Origin: Cycas panzhihuaensis
Lineage: Eukaryota; Cycadophyta
Assembly: GCA_023213395.1 (NCBI GenBank)
Contig: CM041465.1
Span: forward strand, 117,125,741-117,189,740
DNA: 64,000 bases
Direction: 5' to 3'
Shown: in pieces, positions 12,290 to 23,396 of the stretch
How the letters are laid out: each line of letters opens with the position of its first letter
How positions within the stretch are numbered: position 1 is the stretch's first letter
Position numbers and translations under genes: made by a program
Notes under the pieces: model-generated
What the model saw: the letters and a program-made list of their open reading frames with translations, nothing else
Told to the model about the DNA's origin: nothing
Database searches by the model: none

Positions 12290-12762
12290 AGGATGCGATA
12301 AATGAGGCCATATACCTCAGTGTTTAAGTCTTGGGGAATATGTTAAATGTCTAGAGAAGAGAAATGAGACAGGAGAGACTTAGCGGTCAAAGTAAGAGCT
12401 CTCAAACATGGGCAATATATTTAGTAGACTTGGGTAAGATGCAACATGATGATCTGAGAGTCGTAAAGGAGGATGATGGGACCATGGTGGAAACAAAGTG
12501 CATTAGTAAGGGTCTTAATAACAATTGTGTATTCAACTTCGTTATTAGTGGCCTTAGGAAGAAAGACTCTGAAATGCATATAATCATATTCAGAGGGGTC
12601 ATGGAGGATCCACATAGTAGCAGAATGTCCTAGATTACCGTAACTTTCTCCATCAGTGAAGATAAGTAATACCACAGCAAAGAAATAAGGATCTCTATCA
12701 AATAGTAGAAGGAAAAATAACGGCAAGGTCCATAGGTGAAGAGAAGGGAGGAAAGATAGCAA
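12290..12762 (-). pseudogene. G1 second RNase H domain (aRNH-like), 3' of integrase
   Basis: Minus-strand frame 12762-12421 shows an RNase HI-type fold: TDGES near 12655 (first Asp), KATNNEVEYTIV near 12560 (Glu) and LYDSQIIMLHL near 12445 (Asp). The spacing of about 38 and 22 residues fits the D-E-D triad of RNase H. Past a stop, HIPQDLNTEVYGL near 12310 resembles the C-terminal HxPxxxNxxAD segment. This is separate from the normal RNase H at 26000-26400. Plant Tat-group elements are known to carry an additional archaeal-type RNase H, in some cases after integrase. G2 has the same domain at 30690-31110. Internal stops make it non-functional as read. Confidence 0.7.
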
Positions 12763-12789
12763 CAGGGCTACAAATAACTCAGAGGGCTA

Positions 12790-13860
12790 AGAATATGGGT
12801 CACGAAGGATAAGAGAGTCCTGAAAGAGGCTACCTGGAGGCGAGGAAACTAACCCAATGAAGAGGTGAGGGAACATCATCGCACAGGCCCTTTTAGGGCC
12901 CCAAAAGTTACTGAAAGGACCAAGATGAGGCCCAGAAAAGAGGAGGTGTTTCCTTTGGGAGCTCCAAAGGCTCAAATGGGTAGCAAAAATGGGTTTAGAA
13001 TGGTGAAATGAGTCAAATGAGTATAAACATAAGCATGTTTTGGAGTGGTACGAAAAGCGAGATAAAAGGGATCTACAGGAGACTGAAGGGATTGTCATAA
13101 ATATGCCAAAGAAGCTCGAAACAGAAGCCACAAAGGCAAAATAGGGGACAGACCTAGAAGATGAAGGTAATAAAGCTAGGGAAATAATCCTGACGACTTT
13201 CACTGTAGAAGAAAAGGAGAAAGTACCTCTAGGACCCCCTTTGTATATAAAGGAAGGAGAGTGAAAACAAGATTCATTTTCATGGGCTTGCGATTGATCT
13301 AGAGCTCTACCTAACTTCGAAGGCACACAGTGGGAGATTTGATCATTGGATTAGAGCAAGGAGATAACTGATACAACCTAGATGATGAGATGGTAGTGGT
13401 AAGGCTTGATATAGTAAGTGGATCATCCTCTACCCACTTCATTTTTTCACCTAAAATTAATGACTTTTTTGAGCTTATTTTTAGCTCTTTAAGGGTAATT
13501 TGGGACCCTCTAGAGCTCAGATGAGGCCAAGAAAGAGGGAGGACCAGGGTATTAGGTAGCCCTAGTCCCAATGGGCCAAGCTTGGGCCCACCTAGATAAA
13601 AATTTGAGGATTTTTGTAAACCCCCCCTTATGGAGGGGAAGTAATGGCTCCATAGTAAAGATCGTGGTGCCATAGAGTTTATCGCAGGTTCGCTTAGGGG
13701 AAGTGAAAATTTCAGTGGGCCCCGTGTCAAACTCCATGGTACCACAGAGTTTGACATGAGATAGTGGGAGATATGTAGAAAAAAAAAAAAGGAAAAAGGG
13801 CCTAAAAGGGTGTCTAACTCATCCAAGTAGAGCAAAATGCATCCTGGGGGTAGTTAGATA
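12790..13860 (-). mobile_element. G1 internal spacer upstream (in sense) of the second RNase H
   Basis: Two overlapping minus-strand open frames (13326-12787 and 13835-13311) are Ser/Phe/Leu-rich and match nothing I recognise. They are probably chance frames. The stretch contains palindromic motifs also found in the LTRs (13660-13755), so part of it may be LTR-derived. Confidence 0.4.
13726..13755. repeat. 30-bp palindrome with a GGTACC centre
   Basis: Arms GTCAAACTC and GAGTTTGAC are perfect reverse complements around CATGGTACCACA. Related sequences sit in the G1 LTRs (11185-11235, 48020-48075) and in the solo LTR (39417-39470). Confidence 0.7.
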
Positions 13861-13899
13861 TGGCATGGTGATCATTTGGACTGATTCTTGGATAATTTT

Positions 13900-15830
13900 A
13901 TAAGCGGTTATCGCGGTGGACAACTGCGAGAACATAGGAGTTATTATGATGAGTTTCATTAAGATGATGTCGCAGGAAAACAGGTAGATATTGGGATGCT
14001 ACGAGCTTTTGAAGATCATCATGACACCACCGTATGCGTCAGATCAGCATCTTCTAGTGGATATAGTCTCCCACTAGGATCATAGGTGACATGTTTTCCA
14101 CTTCCCCTAGGTAGGAGATATCAGTATCACACCAAGAGATATCTAGAGGATACTAGGGGTACCGACGGGAGGAGCGCCAACATCGCTGGGCACGTTGCCT
14201 AGCATGGATGTCACGCACACAGAGGTAGCCATCTATTTCAAAGGCTAAGGGAGATGGAACTAACATGGGGTGTTGGTGCAGGCTATGGTGATGTCCAAGA
14301 TTCCTCGGGTGAGGAAACTCATCACACTAGACATTCTATTTTAGATCTCTTAGAAACAAAATTACAGGGACATTCCAGGCCAGTGGATGGCTACAGTGAG
14401 GCGATGTGAGGCAGGAGAGAGGTTGGATTGGGCTACCTTGGTAACAACAATCATGGTGGATCAGCTAGACACTATCCAAGTGGCTAGGAGAGGTGGCTTT
14501 TCATATTATACTCTGTTACAATGTTGGTTTTTTTACCACTTTAGGGTAGTGGCACCACTTGGAGGGCCTCATCCTATATCATCACGAGTGCCCATGGTGT
14601 ACAGGTGGTAGACTTAATTTAGGAGAACCAAGAATCGAGTACACATCAGGAGATCAGTGGAGGTGACATCGTTAAACCTTCTCACTCTAGTAGACTATGC
14701 AGTGGATATATATAGAGGAGTGCATTGGGATAGTGATGACGCAGCATGGGAGTTAGGAGATGATCCAGGTGAGGGTAGAGGTGATGATGGAGGCAATGGG
14801 GCAGGCCCATCAGGAGCTACAGGAGGAGAGGTAAGTCCTTCAGGAGCTGCAGGAGGGGATAGGCCACTAGCATGGAGAGAGAGGGTAGTAGGTAGAGCTC
14901 TAGAAGCAATGGTGGCAATGGTAGCAATAGCAGAGATGGCGACAGCCATAGCAGATAGAGGATAGGAGGCAGGAGAGGTCTTGGTAGCCTAAGAGGTAAG
15001 AGAGGTGGTACTCAAGGCTGAGGAGGGTGGTCCAGTAGTTGAGGGAGCTCCTATGGAGGAGGTGGTCATCCAAGTCAAGGAGATGGGCATCCCAAGAGGT
15101 GAGACACTACCATTTCCTAATGTCTTCTGACCACTAGCTGCTTAGATAGCTTATTTTAATTATTTAATATATATATTATATAGACTAATATATGATATGA
15201 AAGAGTAGCAGAGATGATGAGGTTGGTAGAGGTAGTAGCTCAAGAGTTATTTCCCTAGGTCTATGCGAAAGGGAAACCTCTCATCTAGGCTGGAGAGAAG
15301 CCTCGATTGGTAGGGGCATACATGGTAGAATTCATCCTAATGATCAAGGCTAGAGATATGTGGGTGGTGGAGTCTTAGGCACATTAGGCAAGGGTTAGAC
15401 AATGACAGGGAGAGCTAGATAAGATCCGCATAGAGAGGGACTAGGTAGTTGCAGAGAGAGATACGTTACGAGGTTGGGACCAGGTGCTAGAGACTCAAGA
15501 AAGAGGAGTAGCAGGCAAAGATATAGAGTCGCATCAGGATTGCCATGTTGGAGGAGAGGGTCCAAGGAGTGGAGGGGAAGAGGGATCGTATCCAGGCATG
15601 ATATGATTAAGTAGTGGCATAGGTTGCCACAAGATCACCGTGGAGTAAGACATAGACCCACATAACTACAGCAACCTCGAGGAGGCCTTAGGGTGAGGGG
15701 AGCAAGGCAAGGAGCTCGTAGCGGTAGTAGAGGAGCCTAGGAGGCACGTGGTCTCCTAGGGAAGGGTCACACAGGCTAGGAGATAATAACCCCTGATAGT
15801 AGGATTCCAAGGAGCTAGACACACTATAGG
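13900..15830 (+). pseudogene. Antisense ORF of G1, plant-mobile-domain-like with coiled-coil tail (decayed)
   Basis: Plus-strand coding-like sequence, opposite to gag-pol, between integrase and the 3' LTR. The best part, 14387-14611, reads RLDWATLVTTIMVDQLD and later YTLLQCWFFYHFRVVAPL, resembling the LLQxWxxxxFxxxxP segment of plant mobile domain (aminotransferase-like) proteins. After a stop comes a Gly/Asp-rich acidic linker (14740-14860), then Glu/Arg-rich helical sequence (15350-15500, KIRIERD, VVAERDTLRGW) that could form a coiled coil. Several stops break it. Plant Tat-group elements are known to carry extra ORFs after pol, some antisense. The PMD assignment rests on one short segment and could be wrong. 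Confidence 0.5.
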
Positions 15831-15954
15831 CTTTGAGCAGGAAAGTATTGGACCTCTAGAGAGTCACCACATATTGACACATGATTATACTCCTCCCTGC
15901 AAGGATTCCAACTTCCTAAGGATGATGCACTATATGGATTTGTATGATATAATT

Positions 15955-15956
<2 letters not shown>

Positions 15957-16032
<76 letters not shown>
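15957..16032. repeat. (TA)n microsatellite
   Basis: About 37 AT dinucleotides in the G1 spacer. It creates false repeated Tyr-Ile open frames on both strands. Confidence 0.97.
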
Positions 16033-16034
<2 letters not shown>

Positions 16035-16154
16035 GGGCCAATTGGCACCCCATTTGATCCATAATGATGGTGTTATGATGGTTTTATAATGTTGTATTGT
16101 TTGTTTATTTGCTTATGTGTTTATGTATATGCATGGGGATATGGGTGCACAGGT
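16033..16154 (-). mobile_element. G1 spacer up to the C2 insertion
   Basis: Non-coding G1 sequence. It ends with CAGGT (16150-16154), the target duplication of C2, and continues at 24184. Confidence 0.7.
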
Positions 16155-16452
16155 TGGAAAGGGTTAATGTCACAAGGTCATTACATTAGTTGATTATTTC
16201 TAAAAGGGGTCTTAAGTGAACTTTAAATTAGATCACTTAAGTGAAATACACTTTCATGTATATTATATGTAATTTCATTTCACCTAACTCTAATGCTCCC
16301 TCTCTTAATATAAAAGTAAAAGCTCAATGGAGGAGGCTCATTCTTACCTCCCCATTTTGTGAGAGCTACTTTCTTTCTCTCAAGTCTCTCTTGGTCCCAT
16401 GTTTTTCTTTGTATTTAGTGTATAAAAATGAAGGATAGATCCACTCTTTTCA
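16155..16452 (+). mobile_element. C2 5' LTR
   Basis: Begins TGGAAAGGGTTAATGTCACA and ends CCACTCTTTTCA. Pairs base for base with 23881-24178 (same 298-bp length). Confidence 0.95.
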
Positions 16453-16454
16453 TG

Positions 16455-16466
16455 TGGTATCAAATC
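16455..16466 (+). promoter_or_regulatory. C2 primer binding site
   Basis: TGGTATCAAATC, two bases after the LTR, matches the initiator-tRNA-Met complement TGGTATCAGAGC except for two positions. Confidence 0.75.
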
Positions 16467-18509
16467 TTCCTTACTTCATATTTCTCACTTGCACTTGCAA
16501 TGGAACCATCACTTCCTTCTCCCCCACAATCCATGTGGTGAAGGAGATTGTGAAAGTGGATTTAGAAATATTTTTAAGTTATTATCATAGCATATTTTGT
16601 ATTGTTTACTTTCTCTTTCTCTTTTGTAGGTTTAGAAGCATAATAAAAAGAGTTGTAAGGCCCAAGGATTCCAATCCTTTAGTGGTCATTCATGCTATCT
16701 CATTCTTCTTTTCTTTCCATTTTTTTTGTCCATTTAATAAGGGGAAATGTTGCTAAATGTTTTCTAGCTTTTAGAAGAATGATTGTAAGGGGAGGTTCTA
16801 CCCAAAATTTTAAAAGAATTTCAATCCATTTAAAATATCCATCATTGTATGCTCTCACCTTGCCCATATTGGGGCCCTGGTGATAAAAAAATGATGGAAA
16901 TTTCATATGGTATCATGTGTTAATGAGATATTAGCAAGCTAAAATTTTTGCAGAAATAAAGTTTGCTTGTTAAACTTCATAGGTCTACAAAATCTTCTAT
17001 AGAGCCCCAATTAACCCAATTCTAATTTTCAAAGATAAGGTTTTGAATCTACTTTCCAGCACAAAAATCAGAACCTAATTTTGATGTCATATGAGGAAGT
17101 TATTACTATTTTAGTGAATAGTAGTTATTTTTAGTAAGAATTTTAGAAAACGATATTCTCCTAAATTTGCAAGGCTGCTAAAAACTTTCTAGAACTTATT
17201 TGTACCTAATTGCACTTCCTGAAGATGAAGCTCTGAGCCTAGTTTATAGCATAAAAACTGGTACTCTATTTTTTTTATCATGGAATAAAGCTATTTTTGA
17301 TTTACTGAAGACTACATTTTTTGTATCTAAAAAAAAAAAAAAAGTGAAGAAATTTTCTTCCTTCTTTTTATAAGGCTTAAAAGCTCATTGCAAAAGTGAG
17401 AAAAAAACATCTGGATCAGAGTAATATCTAGTGTCCTCACTCACTTATTAGAATTTCATTTCAACACTTCAAAATCACTCAAAGTAAGCACTCTAAAAAC
17501 ACTCCAAGTAATCACTCCAAGCAAGTACTCCAAAAGCACTCTAAGGAAGCATTCTATTTTCAGTTAAATATACATTTGATGTAATTTGATAATCTTTTTA
17601 CTCTTCCTAAAAGGAATGCATCACATACATTATTTTCTACCATCTTATGCTTATTCACATACTTACCAAGGTTGAGATACCTTGGTTGGCATAATGCCAT
17701 GCCATAAAGGAGGTGTGGGTTTCAAGTTGGGACTAGACTAAACCATAATATTGGTGAGGTTTGGTTAGTCATACCATCGTGCCTTAATTAGTGATCATCC
17801 TTATAACCAACGAGGAAAACTAAAACTTTAATACAAGATTAAAATATACCCAATCCAATATGTTTCATAGCCATGGGTATGCACATACCACTCTTTAGAG
17901 GAGATATATAACTACTCATTGGTGAATTGGGTGAGTATTGGGAGTACTTGGGCTCTATTATGACTTGGATTTCATCACTAAGTACAATTGTGGATATCAC
18001 GAGTGAAGGCCAATTTAATTCTACTAGAACCCTAGGCATCCCTTCATCAACCTCAACTACATGTTTGACACAAGTTAGAGGTTATTGGGTTGATTACACA
18101 TCCTACATTTGAGTTTTAAGTTATATACACCCCATGATATCAACTTCTACATTGGCCTACAATCTTGTATATTGATCACTTACTTATTTGTAAAAAGTGA
18201 TTCATAGTATAATCATAATCATAGTACTTCTCATATTCCTGTTGTGTCAGGTTAATATTTGCCACAAGTGTTAGTAGCCAATTTTTATTATAGTGCTTCT
18301 CATATTCCTGCTATGTCAGGTTAATATTTGTCACAAGTGTTGGTAACTTTTCTCTAAGTTGCTTCCTTCATCTTTGAGCAACCATTCTCACTTCTTCTTC
18401 CTTTTGCTACATTACTTCATTACATCTCCTATTTATAAATTGTGATTGGTCATTTATTACCATCACTTTTATAGTCCTTTATTCATTTCTTCCCTTCTCA
18501 AAAGACACC
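16467..18509 (+). mobile_element. C2 untranslated leader with short repeats
   Basis: About 2 kb between primer site and gag without recognisable coding sequence, long for a copia leader. It contains a run of CACTCCAAG-like units (17468-17545), a 68-bp-period tandem duplication (18223-18343) and a second primer-site-like TGGTATCATG at 16908. A fragment of another element may be included, but I cannot identify one. Confidence 0.6.
18223..18343 (+). repeat. Two-copy tandem repeat, 68-bp period, in the C2 leader
   Basis: TAGT(A/G)CTTCTCATATTCCTG begins each copy (18223 and 18291). Each is about 53 bp of matching sequence ending in ACAAGTGTT. Confidence 0.9.
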
Positions 18510-19500
18510 ATGTCTTTACAATTCAAGCAAAATATGAACTATATTCTAAAAGGGAAAGAAAATTGGGATATGTGGTTCACTGGTATAAAAAATGCTATAA
18601 AGTATGAAGATCTATGGAGAGATCACTTGCATCCTATACCATTTGTTGTAGCTATAGCTACCTTAGTTGTTTCTGGAGGAGGTGCTCCAACTTCTCCCAC
18701 TTAAGCTACAACTAAATACCAATGGAAACTTGATGATGATAAAATCCATGTAGTGATACTTCTTGTCACTAGTTATTCTCTGTATAATCCCATTGATGAA
18801 GTTGTACATGATACAACATGGAAATTTCTTGAAGTTCTTACGAAGAACATTAACACTAAACCAGACTTAGAATTTGTTCACTTAGTGTTGAAGATGAACA
18901 AATTGAAAATGTAGAAAGGACATGCAAGTGAGACAATCAATCTCCTTCATCCAATAAAGCAAGCCATTGATAAAGATTTTAAAACTCAATGCATTACATA
19001 GTCTTTCTTGATTCAGTCATATCTCTATATACCAAATTATAAAAATCTATTAGGAAGTCTTCAATCTAGTGGCACTATGAAGACCTTAAACTTTGAGGCT
19101 CTTGTTGATAAGTTCATTGAATTTGATAAGACCTTTGATACGAACTTTGCCACTATGTTAGATCTAGCTGATGTTGCTTTTAAAGTGAAAGAAGATCTTT
19201 GTTATACCAAAAATTAAGGTCAATACTCTCGCAGAGGTGGTAATTCCCATGGAAGAGGAAGAGGTAGACAACAAGGACAACGTCCTCTTGGTCAACAGGC
19301 TCCTCAACTCTAAAAAAAATAGTCTCAAGGCCAAAGCCAAAATAATCAACCTAGACCTAGATCTAGTAATCAGGGACAATCCAACCAGCCCAATACTTCT
19401 TATGGGAGTGGAAATTAAATAATTGTGTGCCAAAGGTATAATAGAAAAGGACATTATGCCAAAAATTGCAGAACTGCCACCAACAAACTACTAAGTTATC
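18510..19500 (+). pseudogene. C2 gag (decayed)
   Basis: Starts at an ATG (MSLQFKQNMNYILKGKENWD), the usual copia gag opening with the NW.W motif. A stop at 18702 follows a Ser/Thr/Pro stretch. The capsid region resumes (LLVTSYSLYNPIDEV near 18755; VDKFIEFDKTF near 19107). An Arg/Gly/Gln-rich basic segment (19220-19400) leads to the zinc knuckle at 19422-19465. The knuckle reads CQRYNRKGHYAKNC, with Tyr in place of the second Cys, so zinc binding is lost. Several more stops. Not functional. Confidence 0.88.
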
Positions 19501-20530
19501 AACAGCGCCATGGTGCACATAATGTTGATAATACTTATTTTGAAGATGCTTTTGGTAGAACGTAATTTGTTCATGCACACCTTCAAAGAATTGGGACTAC
19601 TTCATCAAATGTTATTGATAGATCCACTAAGTATATTAAGGCTCATTGTGTCTATGCTTATTCACTTTCACCTTTACTACTTGGAGTTGCAAATAGTGCC
19701 ACATCAAATACTTCATCGTGGATCATAGATACTGGAGCAATATAACATATGACTTGTCATCACTAGTTCATGACAGATAGGCTAGATAGTGCACACTCTA
19801 TTGGCATTCTTGTAAGGTTCATGACAAATCCTAAGTAAAATTAATGGCAAGCTATAATACGAGTGTTGAGACCTAAAGACGACTAGTAAATATGGTCTGT
19901 TGTATGAACCTAATATAGAATTTAAAATTTATGCATACACAGACTCAAACTTTACTAGAGATGAAGACATAAGAATATCTACATCTAGGTATGTAACATT
20001 TCTTGGAATAGTACCAATATCATGGAGATCAAGATGGCAGAAGATAATTATAAACTTAATTACTGAAGTTAAGTATATTGCTGCTTCTGAGACAAGCAAG
20101 GAGGTGATATGGCTTAGAAAATTATTGAATATATTAAATGCCACCCAAACAAGTTCTATTACCTTACATGTAGATAATCAATCTATAACTCTGAAATTCA
20201 TGGTGTTGTACACATGGCTAACAAATCATCTCATCCAGTCAAAGGACTTAGAACTATTTACCTGAAACTCCCAAGACTTCTTAAATTTGACCCTTATTGA
20301 TGTTTTATATATTCATACTCTGAAGGAGAACCTACTCTCCCTATTCATCCTTGTCTCTCATAGATTTGATCTGAGTGTAAGTATAAATAATCAAACTCCC
20401 TGTGTCATTCACCCTCCTTCAAATGCTATAGTTATAACTAAAATTCTTAATGGTGAATGTTTTTGCCTAACTGGCTCACCATCCTCTTAAGCCAACTATG
20501 TTGATGATGACTCTACTTTCACCACAACCC
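19500..20530 (+). pseudogene. C2 protease region, interrupted by a copied RNase H segment
   Basis: The protease active site reads SSWIIDTGAI near 19715, with the catalytic DTG kept, followed by a stop and HMTCH. At 19779 the frame is replaced by 410 bp copied from the element's own RT/RNase H boundary. Protease sequence resumes near 20193 (VVHMANKS, then DVLYIHTLKENLLS near 20300). The two protease parts belong to one domain, so the insertion destroyed an already existing gene. Confidence 0.85.
19779..20188 (+). repeat. 410-bp ectopic copy of the C2 RT/RNase H segment
   Basis: Aligns without any gap to 22823-23232. I count 19 differences in 410 positions. It shares with the source a stop after NPK and a frameshift just before the TSKYG.LYEPN segment. 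Confidence 0.95.
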
Positions 20531-21480
20531 TGACTCCTTAAAAGTTATCCTAAGCAGCTCTATGGCATGCTCGTATAGGCCATATCAAAATTGATTATTT
20601 AAGAAAGCTACATGCCACTCTTCCTGGCATGACTAGGCTCTCCTCTAATCCCTTCAAATGTGAAGCATGTATCATCGCCAAATCTCATAGATAACCCCCT
20701 TTCCTCATAGTCAGTGGAAATCTAGCCAATTTTTGCAACTTGTACACTCAGATATATACGGTCTTATACCCATCCCTTCTCTCAAACAGAAGTGGTACTA
20801 TATTACTTTCATTGATGATTTTACCAAGAAAGTATGGGTTGCCTTTCTTGCAAAGAAAAATGAAGCTTTTTCTATGTTTCAAGCTTTCAAGGACCCCGTG
20901 GAAAATGAATATGGATTCAAGATCAAAATACTTAGGACTAACAATGGTGGCGAGTACACATCCAATGAGTTTGAATCGTACCTACATCAACATGGAATCA
21001 AACATCAGACCACTGTTATAAGTATACCCTAGCAAATTGGAGTTACCGAGTGCATGAATAGGACCATCATAAACATGGCTCGAGCTATGCTGGTATATAA
21101 GAATGTCCCTGACTATCTTTGGACTAAGGCTATTTGGACTATTGCGTATTGTATCAATACTGTTAGTCCCTCCAAGCTCAGACCCTCTCCACATAAAATT
21201 TGGTATTGACAAACCCCCTTTATCTCCCACTTTAAAAATTTTGGCTCTACTTATTATGCTCACATTCTAGAGGAACATAGAAACAAACTCCAAGATAGAG
21301 TCATTAAAGGCAACTTTGTCGGATATCTTATAGACCAAAAGGGGTACAAGGTTTTTATACCTTTACAGTGTAAAATCATCATAATTAGAGATGTTATCTT
21401 TATAGATACTAAAGATCAATTACTTAGACTTGACTCTAAGATGCCTTCATACTGACTTAATGATGCTACTGAATTTAATG
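20531..21480 (+). pseudogene. C2 integrase (decayed)
   Basis: Zinc-binding part: HARIGHI at 20567 and CEACIIAKSH at 20660 (HHCC pattern kept). Catalytic core: first Asp in HSDIYG near 20744; second site reads RTNNGGEY at 20934-20957, with Asn for Asp; third, VTECMNRT near 21044, keeps Glu. The C-terminal part shows NFVGYLIDQKGYKVF (near 21315) and RDVIFIDTK. Stops at 21030 and 21208. One lost catalytic Asp is enough to abolish integration in this family. Confidence 0.9.
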
Positions 21481-22690
21481 TCCAGATTCCAAAATTTAAG
21501 GGGGGAATGCTCAACAGTTGCTTAAAATCTTAGAATCTGATAATAAAGCCTTAGAGGATATAAGTTGTGACTCTCAGCTAATATGTACACATCCAACACC
21601 ATCATTTGTAAATAGCCAAGTTGACAAAGGCAAAGCCATATCAGAAGGATCATCTTCTCCAACATTTGTGGTTGGCCCATCTTCTCTAGTATCATCAACT
21701 TCCTCCATGTCAAACATTTCAAATGATCCTTTTCAGGATTAAAACAAAGACTAAGAGGCTATGAAAATAAAAACCTCATTCCCAACTTGAGGTTTTTATG
21801 AAGCCTACCAGCTACATAAGGACATGCGACCAGATGAGGTAGGCAAAACTGACACTAGAAGTGCCCATAGAGCAAGGATACGTGAATCACTTTCTGTTGA
21901 GATTACCATTAGAACTACACCTTGCTTTTAATGAAGAGCCCATAATATACTAAGAAGCTATAAAGTATGCAACTTGGAGAAATGCCATGAACGATGGGAT
22001 CTTATTGATCTACCACTTGGAAGAAAGGTAGTTCAAAATAAATGGGTGTTAAAAAATAAGTACAGATCAGATGGCACCCTAGAAAAACTCAAGGCAAGGT
22101 TGGTAGTAAAAGGATTCACGCAAAGAGAAGGCATCGACTACACTGAAATCTTTGCTTCTATAACCAAGTGGCCTACAATTAGAATTCTTATAACCTTGGC
22201 TACTCAATAGGGTTGGAAAATCCACCAACTTGATGTTAAGACTGCATTTCTCAATGGGGACCTTATAGAAGAAATTTACATGGCTCAGCCAGAAGCATAT
22301 GAGATTGTCAGTCAAAAGCATAAGGTTTGTAGGCTCAGAAAGTCCTTGTATGGCCTAAAGCAAGCCCCTCATACTTGGTTTACTAGGTTGTTTGAAAGAA
22401 TGAGACAACTTGGATATGAGGTTTGTGACTATCAAGATATTAATGCAACATTATTCATCAAGAGTCAAAATGATAAAGTCACTTATCTCTTAATCTTTGT
22501 GGATGATATGCTAAGAATAGGGAATAGTGAACAGGTAATTAGCCAGTTGAAGAAGGACCTTGCTAAAACTTTTGAATTGTCTGACCTCAAGTTGATGAAA
22601 TATTACTTAAGAATTGAAGTAACTCTAAAGAATGGCAAAATATTTCTCTCCCAAGAAAAATATATCAATGATCTTCTCACAAAGTTTTAA
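21481..22690 (+). pseudogene. C2 reverse transcriptase (decayed)
   Basis: A Ser/Thr-rich linker (21500-21740) precedes RT. Conserved blocks: NKWVLKNKYRSDGTLEKLKA (near 22040), VVKGFTQREGIDY, LDVKTAFLNGDL (near 22230), CRLRKSLYGLKQAPHTWF (near 22330) and the polymerase motif FVDD at 22496-22507. The frame 22280-22690 is open for 136 codons. Stops at 22208 and 22688 and damage upstream make it inactive. The best preserved copia RT in the window. Confidence 0.92.
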
Positions 22691-23396
22691 TTAGAATGTG
22701 CTCGACCAGTGGATACACCTATGGAACCTAATATTAAACTCTCAGCTGATGGTGACACTAGAGAGGAAGACGCTATATGCTATGGACAACTTGTAGGTAG
22801 TCTTATCTATACTGTCAGCATAAGGCTAGATAGTACACACTCTATTGGAATTCTTGCAAGATTTATGACAAATCCTAAGTAGAATCAATGGCAAGCTATA
22901 ATACGAGTGTTGAGCCCTAAAGACGACTAGCAAATATGGTCTATTGTATGAACCTAATATAGAATTTAAAATTTATATATACACAGACTCAAACTTTACT
23001 AGAGATGAAGACACAAGAATATCTACATCTAGGTATGTAACATTTCTTGGAATAGTACCAATATCATGGAGATCAAGATGGCAGAAGATAATTACAAACT
23101 TAATCACTGAAGTTGAGTATATTACTGCTTCTGAGACAAGCAAGGAGGTGATATGGCTTAGAAAATTATTGAATACATTAAATGCCACCCAAACAAGTTC
23201 TATTACCTTACATGTAGATAGTCAATCTATAATCCAAATGGCTAAAAATCTTGTATTTCATGATTATACCAAACATATAAGTACGGAAGTCCATAAGATT
23301 AGAGAACTAGCTTATGATAGAATAATTCAACTGGAGTACTATCCCATAGCAGATCAAGTGGCCAATATCTTCACCAAACCATTGAAGAGGGTGTAG
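22691..23396 (+). pseudogene. C2 RNase H (decayed)
   Basis: Follows RT directly: GQLVGSLIY near 22780, then YTDSNFTRDEDTRISTSRYV near 22980, SWRSRWQKIITNLITEVEY near 23065, VDSQSIIQMAKN and ADQVANIFTKPLKRV before the stop at 23394. In the usual STSGY motif Gly is replaced by Arg, a change also present in the copied segment at 19779-20188. A frameshift lies near 22920. Confidence 0.9.

Noticed and set aside
12421-12633. Plus-strand 89-codon frame opposite the second RNase H
   Set aside because: Shadow of the minus-strand RNase H frame, which has the D-E-D motif.
13311-13835. 174-codon minus-strand frame in the G1 interior
   Set aside because: Low-complexity Ser/Phe/Leu composition including the palindromic motif region, no recognisable domain, and no counterpart in G2.
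15824-16089. Open frames with long Tyr-Ile runs on both strands
   Set aside because: They are translations of the (TA)n microsatellite.
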